Shown here piece by piece: positions 25,825-34,011 of a stretch of DNA of 64,000 bases. The stretch spans positions 1 to 64,000 of the forward strand of contig CALKHR010000075.1 in assembly GCA_937988885.1 (NCBI GenBank), given 5' to 3'. The notes under the pieces were generated by a model that saw only the letters and a list, made by a program, of their open reading frames with translations, searched no databases and was not told the origin of the DNA. The position numbers and the translations under genes were made by a program. The DNA is from an uncultured Roseiflexaceae bacterium (GTDB taxonomy: Bacteria > Chloroflexota > Chloroflexia > Chloroflexales > Roseiflexaceae). How positions within the stretch are numbered: the first letter of the stretch is position 1; each line of letters begins with the position of its first letter.

Positions 25825-26607
25825 CTAACGCTCGCGGAGCGCACGCAGCCAGCCTAAGCTCGCCTCGGTGCCGTTGCTTGCATTGTACTCGATGCCGATG
25901 CTGCCGTTATAACCGCTGGCCGCGATGGTATCGAAGATAAACGGAAAGCTCAGTTCGCCGGTGCCAGGCTCATTTCGCCCGGGCGAATCGGCAATCTGAA
26001 TGTGGGCGATTCGGTCACTGTAGCGCAGAATCGTCGCGCTCACATTGCCCTCCATCCGCTGCATGTGGTATACATCGTACTGGTAGGCCAGGTTCGGCGC
26101 GCCAACCGAATCGATCAGCGCCAGCGTGTCGGGCGTGTTGGTGACGATGTACGGGCCGTTGTCCCAGCTATTCAGCGATTCGACCGTGATGGTGATGCCT
26201 GCGGCGTGCGCCAGTTCAGCGGCCCACGCCAAATTCTCGCGCACCCGGTCGAGCTGCGATTCGCGGCTCTCGGTCGGCAGCCAGTGGCCGACCAACGCGT
26301 TGAGCTTGCGGCAGCCGAGCTGATGGGCAAGTTCGAGCGCGATCGGCACATTGGCGCGGAACTGCGCCTGGCGTTGCGGATGGTTCAACAGGCCACGCTC
26401 GCCACGGGCAAGGTCGCCACCATCGAAGTTGAACAGCTCCACCGCTAGCCCCGTACCGCGGATCCGCCGCACGATCGCCGCCAGATCCTCGCCGCTCGGC
26501 CACCAAAATTCTACCGCATCGAAGCCCAGCCGCACCGCCTGTTCGTAACGATCAAGAAACGCATATTCCTTGAGCAAAATCGAGATATTGAGATGAAAAC
26601 GCAGCAT
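25825..26607 (-). CDS. Hydroxypyruvate isomerase-like TIM barrel (xylose-isomerase-like superfamily)
   Basis: A 260-residue sugar-phosphate isomerase/epimerase-type protein. It opens with LRFHLNISILLKEYAFLDRYEQA, and GFDAVEFWWP resembles the hydroxypyruvate isomerase (Hyi) start. Metal ligands are expected in the conserved ITVESLNSWDNGPY (Glu about 147), YQYDVYHMQRMEG (Asp/His about 182-185), HIQIADSPGRNEPGTGELSF and the C-terminal GIEYNAS Glu, all present. Hyi interconverts hydroxypyruvate and tartronate semialdehyde. ATG 26605-26607 with AGGAGAAGCTC upstream is preferred over a 26-codon longer frame. Its presence fits the GarR-like and glyoxylate reductase genes elsewhere in the window. Confidence 0.82.
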   Translation of the reverse strand: MLRFHLNISILLKEYAFLDRYEQAVRLGFDAVEFWWPSGEDLAAIVRRIRGTGLAVELFNFDGGDLARGERGLLNHPQRQAQFRANVPIALELAHQLGCRKLNALVGHWLPTESRESQLDRVRENLAWAAELAHAAGITITVESLNSWDNGPYIVTNTPDTLALIDSVGAPNLAYQYDVYHMQRMEGNVSATILRYSDRIAHIQIADSPGRNEPGTGELSFPFIFDTIAASGYNGSIGIEYNASNGTEASLGWLRALRER

Positions 26608-26723
26608 GAGCTTCTCCTGGCTGTTGCGGCTGATCGTCGTGGGCAAATCCGCGAACACAAAGATGTTGCCAGTTTTGTACCGCAAAGTTCCAAAACTGGC
26701 AACTCAGAAGCTCGTGAGTGAAG

Positions 26724-28295
26724 CTATTTGTTGATGAACGATAGATAGATGTTCTTTAGCGGCGGTGACTCGCCCGAGCCTGGGGTGCGTGTCGGTGTGG
26801 CCGTCGCAGTGCGTGTCGGTGTGGCCGTCGCAGTGCGCGTCGGTGTAGCTGTCGCGGTGCTGCTTGTCGCGCCGACAACAGTAGTTGTCGCCGTTTGTGT
26901 TGCTGTGGCAGTGCGTGTCGCCGTAGCTGTTTGCGTTGGAGTCGCAGTGGCCGTTTGCGTCTGGGTCGGCGTAGACGTGGGGGTGGGGCTCTTCGGTGTT
27001 GTGCTCGGCGGAGAGCCACCCAACGCATCGAAGTTGTGCAAGTAGTACTTCGTGTTCTGATCGCTTGCCAGCACCAACAAGCCAGTGGTGCTATTCACGG
27101 TCTGCTTGGTCGAGGTTGGGTTATTGATCTTATTATCGGGCGGATTACGAATAAACGGTTGCCCTTTGACCGTCGGCGTCGAGCTGGAGTTGAACGTATC
27201 CATATCGAAAATAGCCCGATAGATACCGCCGCCGCTCTCTGGCGATGTGCTAAAGACATTGATTTGTCGGTTACTCGTATCCAGCAGTAAGATCGCTCGG
27301 GTGTGGTGTTCGGCGACTGTGTAAACCGGTACGTGATGCCAGTTGCTGAGCGAGCCACAGCCCGATTTACATCCATGCAGCACCACTAGTGGATCGCCCG
27401 ATGCCTCATTCGAAGTTTTTGTGACTACATACACGCCTTGACCATCGCTCTGCAGTTTAAAGTTGATATGATCATCAGCGGCTGCAACACCAGTTGAGTA
27501 CAAATCGAAGGATATCCACGAGCTAGCTTGCTTCGGATCGCCGCCCTGATACACGGCAAAATGCATTTTTTTCGTATTCTGGTTGCTCCAGAGCACGCCG
27601 ATCTTCGGGTTTAATGTATTGGTATTGGTATCGAAACTGATCAACGAGGAGATATCATCATCTTTGATCGTGTTGGCGTTTGGTACCGGCAGCGCAAACG
27701 GCGTCTCCCAATTAGTATCGCTGTCGATGCTATGGTTGATCATCACCTTGGTATCTTGGACAAAGGTCGTCCATAAGCGGCCATTGGGCGCTTTATCGAT
27801 CACCAGCGTTTCGCCGCGGGCACTATTGATATAAATGGGGAAGCCGGGATCGGGGATGTACTTCTTGTCACTAGCGTCGTAGCTGTAACGATACAGCCGC
27901 CCGCGCTGCGTGCCGGATGCGGAGCTACCAGTATTGGAGAACACGTGCGAGGCGACGTACAGCTTCGTCCCATCCCAGAGCACATCGGCTTTGGAATTTT
28001 TGCGGTCGTCGAGCTGCACGCCAGTATCTTCCCAACTCTGCGTCGTCCGGTTAAAGCGGTGAATGCGATACTCCTCTTTATCAGCAGCACACAGGCTACC
28101 CCACCAGTAGCCGTCGTTCCACCATAATTTGCTCTCGGGCTTTTCGCCGGTCGGCGTTGAGGAACACTCAGTATGAAAGGTAAAATCGCGGTAGCCGTAT
28201 TCTGCAGGAGTGGAGGCCTGGACAGGACCTACGAGGTGGCTCGCGAAGGGGAAAGCCAATACTGCGAATAAAACAAATCCAAAAAAATATTTCAT
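26724..28295 (-). CDS. Secreted propeller-like protein with Thr/Pro linker and C-terminal YLSF motif
   Basis: A 523-residue exported protein. Residues 1-28 are a signal peptide (YFFGFVLFAVLAFPFASHL, cleavage near VQA). Residues about 30-425 look like a beta-propeller: repeated strand-turn blocks such as SKLWWNDGYWWGSLC, YRIHRFNRTTQSW, ADVLWDGTKLYVASHVF and GRLWTTFVQD, rich in Trp and Asp. About 430-505 is a low-complexity linker of TATPTRTA units, encoded by a 24-bp repeat. The tail ends KNIYLSFINK. TP-rich linkers followed by a short Y-L-x-hydrophobic tail recur in Chloroflexota secreted proteins and may be an envelope-anchoring signal (inference). No catalytic motif is recognised. It is unlinked to an obvious operon, lying upstream of the glycosyltransferase pair. 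Confidence 0.7.
   Translation of the reverse strand: MKYFFGFVLFAVLAFPFASHLVGPVQASTPAEYGYRDFTFHTECSSTPTGEKPESKLWWNDGYWWGSLCAADKEEYRIHRFNRTTQSWEDTGVQLDDRKNSKADVLWDGTKLYVASHVFSNTGSSASGTQRGRLYRYSYDASDKKYIPDPGFPIYINSARGETLVIDKAPNGRLWTTFVQDTKVMINHSIDSDTNWETPFALPVPNANTIKDDDISSLISFDTNTNTLNPKIGVLWSNQNTKKMHFAVYQGGDPKQASSWISFDLYSTGVAAADDHINFKLQSDGQGVYVVTKTSNEASGDPLVVLHGCKSGCGSLSNWHHVPVYTVAEHHTRAILLLDTSNRQINVFSTSPESGGGIYRAIFDMDTFNSSSTPTVKGQPFIRNPPDNKINNPTSTKQTVNSTTGLLVLASDQNTKYYLHNFDALGGSPPSTTPKSPTPTSTPTQTQTATATPTQTATATRTATATQTATTTVVGATSSTATATPTRTATATPTRTATATPTRTPGSGESPPLKNIYLSFINK
26784..26855. repeat. 24-bp coding tandem repeat (TP linker)
   Basis: Three near-identical 24-base units (26784-26807, 26808-26831, 26832-26855) encode TPTRTATA on the minus strand; more diverged units continue to about 26990. 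The block is likely prone to slippage and length variation. Confidence 0.8.
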
Positions 28296-28502
28296 GAACC
28301 GACTCCTGGACTGTATTGCACATTCTAAAGCGCAATCAAGCCATACAAAAGGAATACTCTATTCCTTCTGTGATCGTCCCTCAGCGGATCGGCTGCATTG
28401 CTTGGTGAAAACCTTAGTGATTATAGTACCTTCTTACTTTAGATAGTTGACAATTCTGTCACTTAGCAAGCTACTGAGTATGCAAAATCGTTATTTGATT
28501 AT

Positions 28503-29603
28503 TTAAAAATATGTCATTGATTGGTAGATAGCGCCATACTGCTTTGCCAGCGCGGCCTGCGTGTACTGTGCCATGACGCGCTCGCGGCCACGGCGGCTCA
28601 ACTCGCGGTACAGCGCAGCATCCTCGGCCAGCCGAAGCAGCGCCGCAGCCAACGCCTCCAGATCGCCCTCCGCGAACACCAGCCCCGCATCGCCGATCAC
28701 CCGTGGGATCTCGCCCGACGACGACCCGACCACCGGCACGCCGCAGCTCATCGACTCGATCAGCACCCGCCCGAACTGCTCGGTCCACGTCGGCGTGCTA
28801 CGTGAGGGCAGCACCAACGCATCGAACTCGTGCAGCGCGGCAGGCACATCGCTCGTCCACGGCAGAATCTCCAGCCGATCGGCCACGCCAAGCTCGCTCG
28901 CGCGGGCCAGCAACTGCGGACGCTGCACACCCTCACCCACCAAACGCAGCCGCATATGATCGGGCAAACGCGGCAGCACCTCCACCACATCCATCAAACC
29001 CTTCTGCGGCAACAAACGCCCCAAATAGCCGATGGTGAACGTATCGCGCGGCGCACTGCGCTCAACAAACGCGAACAGATCGGGGTCCACGCCGAACTGC
29101 GGCAGAATGCTGAGCGGCCCGCTGTAACCGTGCTTGCGTACAATCTTCGCCGCATCCTGCACACCCACGATCGCGTGGGCGGCGTGCCGGAAGTTGTAGC
29201 GCTCGAAGAATGCGAAGGGCGGCGGATACCAGCGGTCGATCGTGGCCCAATTGTAGAAGCAGCAGCGCGCCCCATACCGTACGCCCAACCGCATCGCGTG
29301 GAACGTGGCGAAGTTGAACGACTCCTCGTCGATATGGAACACATCGGGGCGCACCTCAGCGATCAGCCGCCCCAACGTCGGGAAAAAGTGCTCGTGATGC
29401 CGCCCGTTCAACACAATCGGCAGCACCTCCAGCCGATAGCCCTCTGTAAAGCGCCGCTCCAACGGCTGCATCCCCACGCCAGGCTCGCGCCAGCCGGGCG
29501 GCACCGCCACCGTCAACTCCATGCCCGGCAACTTGGCCAACTCCTCGGCCTTCTTCTGATACGCGCCAACCACCAGCGCCTTCGAGAGCATCAACACCTT
29601 CAT
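28503..29603 (-). CDS. Glycosyltransferase, GT4-like (GT-B fold)
   Basis: A 366-residue GT-B glycosyltransferase. The N-terminal half begins KVLMLSKALVVGAYQKKAEEL and includes DVFHIDEESFNFATF. The C-terminal GT1/GT4 domain has FTIGYLGRLLPQKGLMDVV (about 195) and the E-x7-E pair in TEQFGRVLIESMSCGVPVVG (about 288-296). It should use a nucleotide-activated sugar to modify a glycan or lipid carrier. ATG 29601-29603 lies only 4 bases past the stop of the upstream glycosyltransferase gene, so the two are translationally coupled. It is separate from the large polysaccharide locus at 39-61 kb. Confidence 0.9.
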   Translation of the reverse strand: MKVLMLSKALVVGAYQKKAEELAKLPGMELTVAVPPGWREPGVGMQPLERRFTEGYRLEVLPIVLNGRHHEHFFPTLGRLIAEVRPDVFHIDEESFNFATFHAMRLGVRYGARCCFYNWATIDRWYPPPFAFFERYNFRHAAHAIVGVQDAAKIVRKHGYSGPLSILPQFGVDPDLFAFVERSAPRDTFTIGYLGRLLPQKGLMDVVEVLPRLPDHMRLRLVGEGVQRPQLLARASELGVADRLEILPWTSDVPAALHEFDALVLPSRSTPTWTEQFGRVLIESMSCGVPVVGSSSGEIPRVIGDAGLVFAEGDLEALAAALLRLAEDAALYRELSRRGRERVMAQYTQAALAKQYGAIYQSMTYF

Positions 29604-29607
29604 GAGC

Positions 29608-30750
29608 CTACCCGACTACCTTCTCATACACCGCCAACGTTTGGCGGGCAACCCTGCTATACCGAAACTGTGCGGCCTGCTGAAGTCCACGCCGACTCTG
29701 ATCCGCCCGCAACTCAGCATCGCCGAGCAAGCGCCACAGCGCCGCCACCCAGCCCTCGACATCATCGGGAGGCACGCGCAGCGCCGCATCGCCTACCACC
29801 TCCGGCAGACTGCTCGCATCCGCCACCACGCACGGCGTACCGCAACTCATCGCCTCCAGCGGCGGCAACCCAAAACCCTCGTAGCGCGAAGGCCAAGCGA
29901 ACACCGTTGCAGCCGCATAGAGCAGTGCGCTATCGGCGTGTGGCACCTCAATGCGGCGCACCCACTCCTGCGCCTGCTCCTCAGCGATCACCGCATCGAG
30001 ATCGGGGAACAACTGCGGATTATCGCCCAAAGCCCGCCCCGCGATCACCAACTGCCCAGCGGGTCCGCCTGCCCGTCGCAACCGCGCGAACGCCCGAATC
30101 AGCATCGGCACATTCTTGCGCACATCCAAACCGCCCACATAATAGACGAACGGCTCGCGCAGGCCGTACCGCTGCAACACCTCGGCGCGGGCCGCCTCGC
30201 GCTCCGGCGGCACAAAGTGCGGGCCAACCGCCAGCGGCGTCGGCGTGATACGCTCGTGCGGGATACCCAAGTGGCGCTCGATATCGCGGCGCGAATGCTC
30301 CGACAACGTCAACACATGCCGAGCGCCTCGCGCAGCACGCGCCACCAACGCCATATACGCGCGCACAGCGCGGCTCCCACGGTACTCCGGCAGAATTAGC
30401 GGAATAATATCGAGGATCGAAGCCACCATCGGCACAGGCGACCAAAGCGGCGGCGCGAAATACGGCACATGCAACAGATCGGCCCGCACCCGCGCAGCCG
30501 CACGAGGCACCGCGACCTGCTCGAACCACAACTTCGCCAGATTCTCGCTCCGCGCATCGAACGGCGTCGCCAGCGCCACGCGGTTGACAGCGGGTGGCGT
30601 CGGGCGGCTCGGCTCGCTGCGTTGCGGCACCAACAGCGTCACACGCAGGTCGGGGCAGCACTCCAGCAGCGCAGTCAGCAACCCATCGAGATATTGGCCC
30701 GAGCCGACCATCGGCTGGCCCCAAAACATACCATTGATCGCAATATGCAT
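29608..30750 (-). CDS. Glycosyltransferase, GT4-like
   Basis: A 380-residue GT-B glycosyltransferase. The start HIAINGMFWGQPMVGSGQYL contains the glycine-rich acceptor loop typical of mannosyl/rhamnosyl transferases of this family. The donor domain carries FVYYVGGLDVRKNVPMLIRA (about 193) and the E-x7-E motif in YEGFGLPPLEAMSCGTP (about 283-291). ATG 30748-30750 after AAGGAGTGCC is preferred over a 15-codon longer frame. First gene of a two-gene operon with 28503-29603. Probably cytoplasmic or membrane-associated. The sugar specificity cannot be read from sequence. Confidence 0.9.
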   Translation of the reverse strand: MHIAINGMFWGQPMVGSGQYLDGLLTALLECCPDLRVTLLVPQRSEPSRPTPPAVNRVALATPFDARSENLAKLWFEQVAVPRAAARVRADLLHVPYFAPPLWSPVPMVASILDIIPLILPEYRGSRAVRAYMALVARAARGARHVLTLSEHSRRDIERHLGIPHERITPTPLAVGPHFVPPEREAARAEVLQRYGLREPFVYYVGGLDVRKNVPMLIRAFARLRRAGGPAGQLVIAGRALGDNPQLFPDLDAVIAEEQAQEWVRRIEVPHADSALLYAAATVFAWPSRYEGFGLPPLEAMSCGTPCVVADASSLPEVVGDAALRVPPDDVEGWVAALWRLLGDAELRADQSRRGLQQAAQFRYSRVARQTLAVYEKVVG

Positions 30751-31293
30751 CGGCACTCCTTCGCCGCCGATTATAGCATCCTTCCCCACCAGCACCCGCT
30801 AGCCGTCCACGTGCAGCAGCATCCATCCGTGCCGCCGACACAAACGCATCCACACATATTACCGCATCAGAAAGCTCAAAATAATCGCCTGCCATCACAC
30901 GTCGTTTTAAGAGCAGCCTGATATAAAAATGATGAGAAAGAGCACATGGCGCGTGACCGCCCGTCGCTACGGGAGAACAACGTCGTGCACAACGTGTGCG
31001 CGCTCGGACAGTGATGGCGCTGCGCGCCACAACGCGCGCACGTTACCCGCTGCTCCGCAGCGCATGGCTGCGCCGCTTGCACACCGTGGCTTCCTCTCGG
31101 TGACGGTGAATCGGAGACTCGGTGGCTTGCATCCCAAACAGTTGTGGATACCAACGAGCCACGGTTGCGCGCAAAGGCAAGCGATGCTACTATGCCGCTA
31201 CCATACGCCATCATTGTGCCAACCTCCTTCGTATACGTACTGGTTGTCAGTACGCTGTACTGGCGGAAATTGTATTCATTCTAGAGAGACACT
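30751..31293. other. Intergenic region between divergent operons
   Basis: About 540 bases between the glycosyltransferase pair (minus) and fabZ (plus). GC-rich palindromic segments lie around 30985-31080, but no single clear hairpin, tRNA or small gene could be supported. It must hold promoters for both directions. Confidence 0.5.
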
Positions 31294-31728
31294 ATGCTGA
31301 CAGCACAAGAAATCATGAAGATCATCCCGCACCGCTACCCGTTCTTGCTGATCGACCGCGTGCTGGAACTAGAGGCCGGGAAGCGTGCAGTCGCAGAAAA
31401 GCAGGTATCGATCAACGAACCACACTTTCAGGGGCACTTCCCCGATTACCCGATCATGCCGGGCGTGCTGATCATCGAAGCGTTGGCGCAGACCGCCTGT
31501 GTGGCGATGCTGAGCCTGCCCGAGTTGCAGGGCAAACTCGGCATCTTCGCAGGCATCGACAACGCCCGATTCAAGCAACCAGTCACGCCGGGCGACACGC
31601 TGCGCCTGGAGTTCACCATCGAGAAGGTGCGCAAAGTGATTGGTCGCGGCCACGGCGTAGCAACCGTGAACGGCGAAGTGGTATGTGAGGCTGATTTGCT
31701 ATTCGCATTGGGGGATCGACCATCTTAA
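31294..31728 (+). CDS. fabZ: 3-hydroxyacyl-ACP dehydratase FabZ
   Basis: A 144-residue hot-dog-fold dehydratase of type II fatty-acid synthesis that removes water from (3R)-hydroxyacyl-ACP. The family start IMKIIPHRYPFLLIDRV is perfect. Catalytic His48 lies in HFQGHFPDYPIMPG and Glu62 in LIIEALAQT. Length is typical (140-150). The ATG follows GAGAGACACT. It heads a plus-strand run (small membrane protein, SDR, Rieske). No other fab genes are adjacent, so its operon context is atypical, although the neighbouring SDR could in principle be a ketoacyl-type reductase. Confidence 0.96.
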   Translation: MLTAQEIMKIIPHRYPFLLIDRVLELEAGKRAVAEKQVSINEPHFQGHFPDYPIMPGVLIIEALAQTACVAMLSLPELQGKLGIFAGIDNARFKQPVTPGDTLRLEFTIEKVRKVIGRGHGVATVNGEVVCEADLLFALGDRPS

Positions 31729-31744
31729 TGTTGTAGGAGGGGTT

Positions 31745-31894
31745 ATGTCGCGGCGACGAGGATCACGGCTTTCGTATCGGCAGTTGTTGGCGGTGGTTGC
31801 GATCTTGCTGGCCCTGATGTCGTTCACCGGCATGTTTGGCATACCCTGGCTGCAAATGGCAGTAATAGTGCTCGCATTATCGCTGTTGCTATGA
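31745..31894 (+). CDS. Small membrane protein
   Basis: A 49-residue protein: a basic N-terminus (SRRRGSRLSYRQ) then two hydrophobic segments, LLAVVAILLALMSFTGMFG and PWLQMAVIVLALSLLL, separated by a Pro turn, so it is a helical hairpin with both ends probably inside. ATG 31745 is preceded by TAGGAGGGG, a strong ribosome-binding site, which is the main support that it is translated. It lies 16 bases after fabZ and 7 bases before the SDR gene. No family recognised. Confidence 0.65.
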   Translation: MSRRRGSRLSYRQLLAVVAILLALMSFTGMFGIPWLQMAVIVLALSLLL

Positions 31895-31901
31895 GACGAT
31901 T

Positions 31902-32603
31902 ATGACACAAACCTATGTGATCATCGGGGCCTCACGCGGGATCGGGCGCGCCTCGGCGTTGGCCTTGGCCGCGCCTGAGCGCCACCTTGTGCTCGCCAGC
32001 CGGAGCGCCGACGAGCTACGCCAAGTGGCAGATGCTGTGCGCGCACAAGGCGCTGAAGCGACCGTGGTGCCCTGCGACGTGACCGCCGAGCCGCACGTGC
32101 GCCGCCTCATCGAGGCGGCTGCGGGCATCACAGGTCAGATCGACCTCCTGCTCAACAGTGCGGGCGGCGCGATCGTGGCGCCATTCGAGGAACTGAGCCT
32201 CGCCGATTGGGAAACCACCCTGCGGGTTGGCCTCACCAGCGTATTCCTCACCTGCAAACACGCCGTTGCCCATATGCCATCCGGCAGCCTGATAGTGAAT
32301 GTCGCTTCAGTCGCTTCACGACAAACCTTCCCGCACTGGTCGGCCTATATCGCCGCCAAGCACGGAGTGTTGGGCTTCTCCGGCGGCATCCGCGAGGAGT
32401 TGCGCCCCCGAGGCATTCGCGTGACTGTGGTGCTGCCCGCCGCCACCGACACCGTGCTGTGGGATAGCATCCCAGGCGAGTGGAACCGCAACAACATGCT
32501 GCGGCCCGAAGATGTTGGGCGCGCCATCGCGCAACTCGTCGAGCAACCGACCTACATGACCACTGAGGAACTGGTGATCGGCCATGTGGCAGGGCGGCTC
32601 TGA
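31902..32603 (+). CDS. Short-chain dehydrogenase/reductase
   Basis: A 233-residue classical SDR. The cofactor motif is IIGASRGIGRASALALA (about 7-23), with the NSAGG loop (about 84). Catalytic Ser is in NVASVASRQ (about 135), and Tyr and Lys in SAYIAAKHG (about 150-154). Arg at position about 34 (VLASRSADEL) suggests NADP preference. It ends with a short VVLPAATDT loop and no membrane segment. The substrate is unknown; placement after fabZ permits a ketoacyl or polyol reductase role. It follows the small membrane gene by 7 bases and precedes the Rieske gene by 30, so these are probably one transcript. Confidence 0.92.
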   Translation: MTQTYVIIGASRGIGRASALALAAPERHLVLASRSADELRQVADAVRAQGAEATVVPCDVTAEPHVRRLIEAAAGITGQIDLLLNSAGGAIVAPFEELSLADWETTLRVGLTSVFLTCKHAVAHMPSGSLIVNVASVASRQTFPHWSAYIAAKHGVLGFSGGIREELRPRGIRVTVVLPAATDTVLWDSIPGEWNRNNMLRPEDVGRAIAQLVEQPTYMTTEELVIGHVAGRL

Positions 32604-32633
32604 CCGTCGCGCCACATCGGCTCAACTACCACT

Positions 32634-32957
32634 ATGCCAAAAGAAGCTACGTACGTCGCATCGCTCGCCGAAATCCCACCGGGCCGCATGTTCTACACCG
32701 AGATCGATGGCTTGCCGATCGCCTTGGCCAACGTCGATGGCACGATCTACGCCTTTAGCGATTCGTGTCGGCACGAAGGCGGCCCACTCTCGGCGGGCGT
32801 TCTGATCGATGATACAGTGACCTGCCCTTGGCACGGGTGGACCTACAGCGTGCGCACGGGCAAGGCGATTGTGCCGCCGATCGGGTTGCGCATTCCCACC
32901 TACGAAGTGCGAATTGATGGGGAAGACGTGTTCGTTCTGATCGACTGGCCCGACTAA
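32634..32957 (+). CDS. Rieske [2Fe-2S] ferredoxin
   Basis: A 107-residue soluble Rieske protein of the NirD/biphenyl-dioxygenase-ferredoxin type. Cluster ligands are Cys45-x-His47 (CRHEGGPL) and Cys64-x2-His67 (CPWHGW), with the usual 16-residue spacing. No signal peptide or membrane anchor is visible. It would shuttle electrons to an oxygenase or reductase that is not in this window. Start ATG 32634; it lies 30 bases after the SDR gene. A -10-like TATAAT for the next gene lies 11 bases past its stop. Confidence 0.92.
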   Translation: MPKEATYVASLAEIPPGRMFYTEIDGLPIALANVDGTIYAFSDSCRHEGGPLSAGVLIDDTVTCPWHGWTYSVRTGKAIVPPIGLRIPTYEVRIDGEDVFVLIDWPD

Positions 32958-32965
32958 TCGGGCGT

Positions 32966-32973
32966 GCTATAAT
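32966..32973 (+). promoter_or_regulatory. Extended -10 promoter element before deoC
   Basis: GCTATAAT, an extended -10 (TGCTATAAT) at 32965-32973, lies 40 bases upstream of the deoC ATG. The -35 is weak (CTGGCC region at 32945). It suggests that deoC and following genes can be transcribed apart from fabZ. Confidence 0.5.
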
Positions 32974-33012
32974 GAACAAGCACGAAGATCGGTAAAACGC
33001 AGGGAAAACGCT

Positions 33013-34008
33013 ATGATTCACGAACCATTGGGCGCGCGCACTGTGGCGCTGGCGCCCCAAACGCACGGCCAACGCAACCCGGGCTGCGAACTGGATCTGG
33101 CATGGGTCGCTGCTGCGCGGGTGAACCGCAGCGCGGTCGAACGGCGTGCCGCGACATTGCCGGGCCGCCGCACCGTCAAGCAAGAGTGGCAAGCCGCCTG
33201 GCTGCTGCGCGCGATCTCCTGCATCGACCTGACCACCCTAGCGGGCGACGACACGCCTGGCACGGTGATGCGATTATGTGGCAAAGCACGCCAACCCGTG
33301 CGCGCCGATCTGCTCGAAGCGCTGGGCCTGCCGGGCCTGACAGTCGGCGCGGTCTGCGTGTATCACGCCTTTGTCTCCACCGCCGTCGATGCGCTGGCTG
33401 GCACGAACATCCCCGTCGCTGCTGTCTCCACTGGCTTCCCCGCCGGGCACAACCCGTTCGAGTTGAAACTGCGCGAGATCGAGGCATCGGTGGCCGATGG
33501 CGCGAAAGAGATCGATATCGTGATCTCGCGCCAACACGTGCTCACCGGCAATTGGCAAGCGCTCTACGACGAGGTGCGCGCCTTCCGCGCGGCCTGCGGC
33601 GATGCGCACATCAAAACGATCCTGGCGACGGGCGAACTCGGCACGCTGCGCAATGTCGCACAAGCCAGTTTGGTCTGTATGATGGCCGGAGCCGATTTCA
33701 TCAAAACCTCAACGGGCAAAGAGTCGGTTAATGCCACGTTGCCCGTCAGTTTGGTGATGGTGCGCGCCATCCGCGAGTACTACGAGCGCACAGGCTATCG
33801 GGTCGGCTTCAAGCCCGCCGGAGGCTTGCGCACAGCCAAACAAGCGCTCGATTGGCTGATTTTAATGAAGGAAGAGCTCGGCGACGCCTGGTTGCGTCCG
33901 CACCTGTTCCGCATCGGCGCTAGCTCGCTGCTCGGCGATATCGAACGCCAACTTGAACACTTTGTGACGGGTCAGTATTCGGCTGCATTCCGCCACCCAA
34001 TGGCATAG
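33013..34008 (+). CDS. deoC: Deoxyribose-phosphate aldolase, long form
   Basis: A 331-residue DERA: cleaves 2-deoxyribose 5-phosphate to glyceraldehyde 3-phosphate and acetaldehyde. The Schiff-base Lys is in DFIKTSTGKES (about 232). The second Lys is in VGFKPAGGLRT (about 266). The acidic partner region is EIDIVISRQHVLTG, and KTILATGELG (about 202) is intact. Compared with E. coli DeoC (259 residues), about 70 extra N-terminal residues are present and the C-terminal part resembles the human-type DERA (318 residues). It is followed 3 bases later by a membrane-protein gene and then by a two-domain aldehyde dehydrogenase that could consume the acetaldehyde. A -10 promoter element lies upstream. 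Confidence 0.94.
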   Translation: MIHEPLGARTVALAPQTHGQRNPGCELDLAWVAAARVNRSAVERRAATLPGRRTVKQEWQAAWLLRAISCIDLTTLAGDDTPGTVMRLCGKARQPVRADLLEALGLPGLTVGAVCVYHAFVSTAVDALAGTNIPVAAVSTGFPAGHNPFELKLREIEASVADGAKEIDIVISRQHVLTGNWQALYDEVRAFRAACGDAHIKTILATGELGTLRNVAQASLVCMMAGADFIKTSTGKESVNATLPVSLVMVRAIREYYERTGYRVGFKPAGGLRTAKQALDWLILMKEELGDAWLRPHLFRIGASSLLGDIERQLEHFVTGQYSAAFRHPMA

Positions 34009-34011
34009 TCT

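Noticed and set aside
30985..31080. Structured RNA or small gene in the fabZ upstream region
   Set aside because: Several short GC-rich palindromes are present but none forms one convincing fold, and no ribosome-binding site or conserved frame supports a gene.
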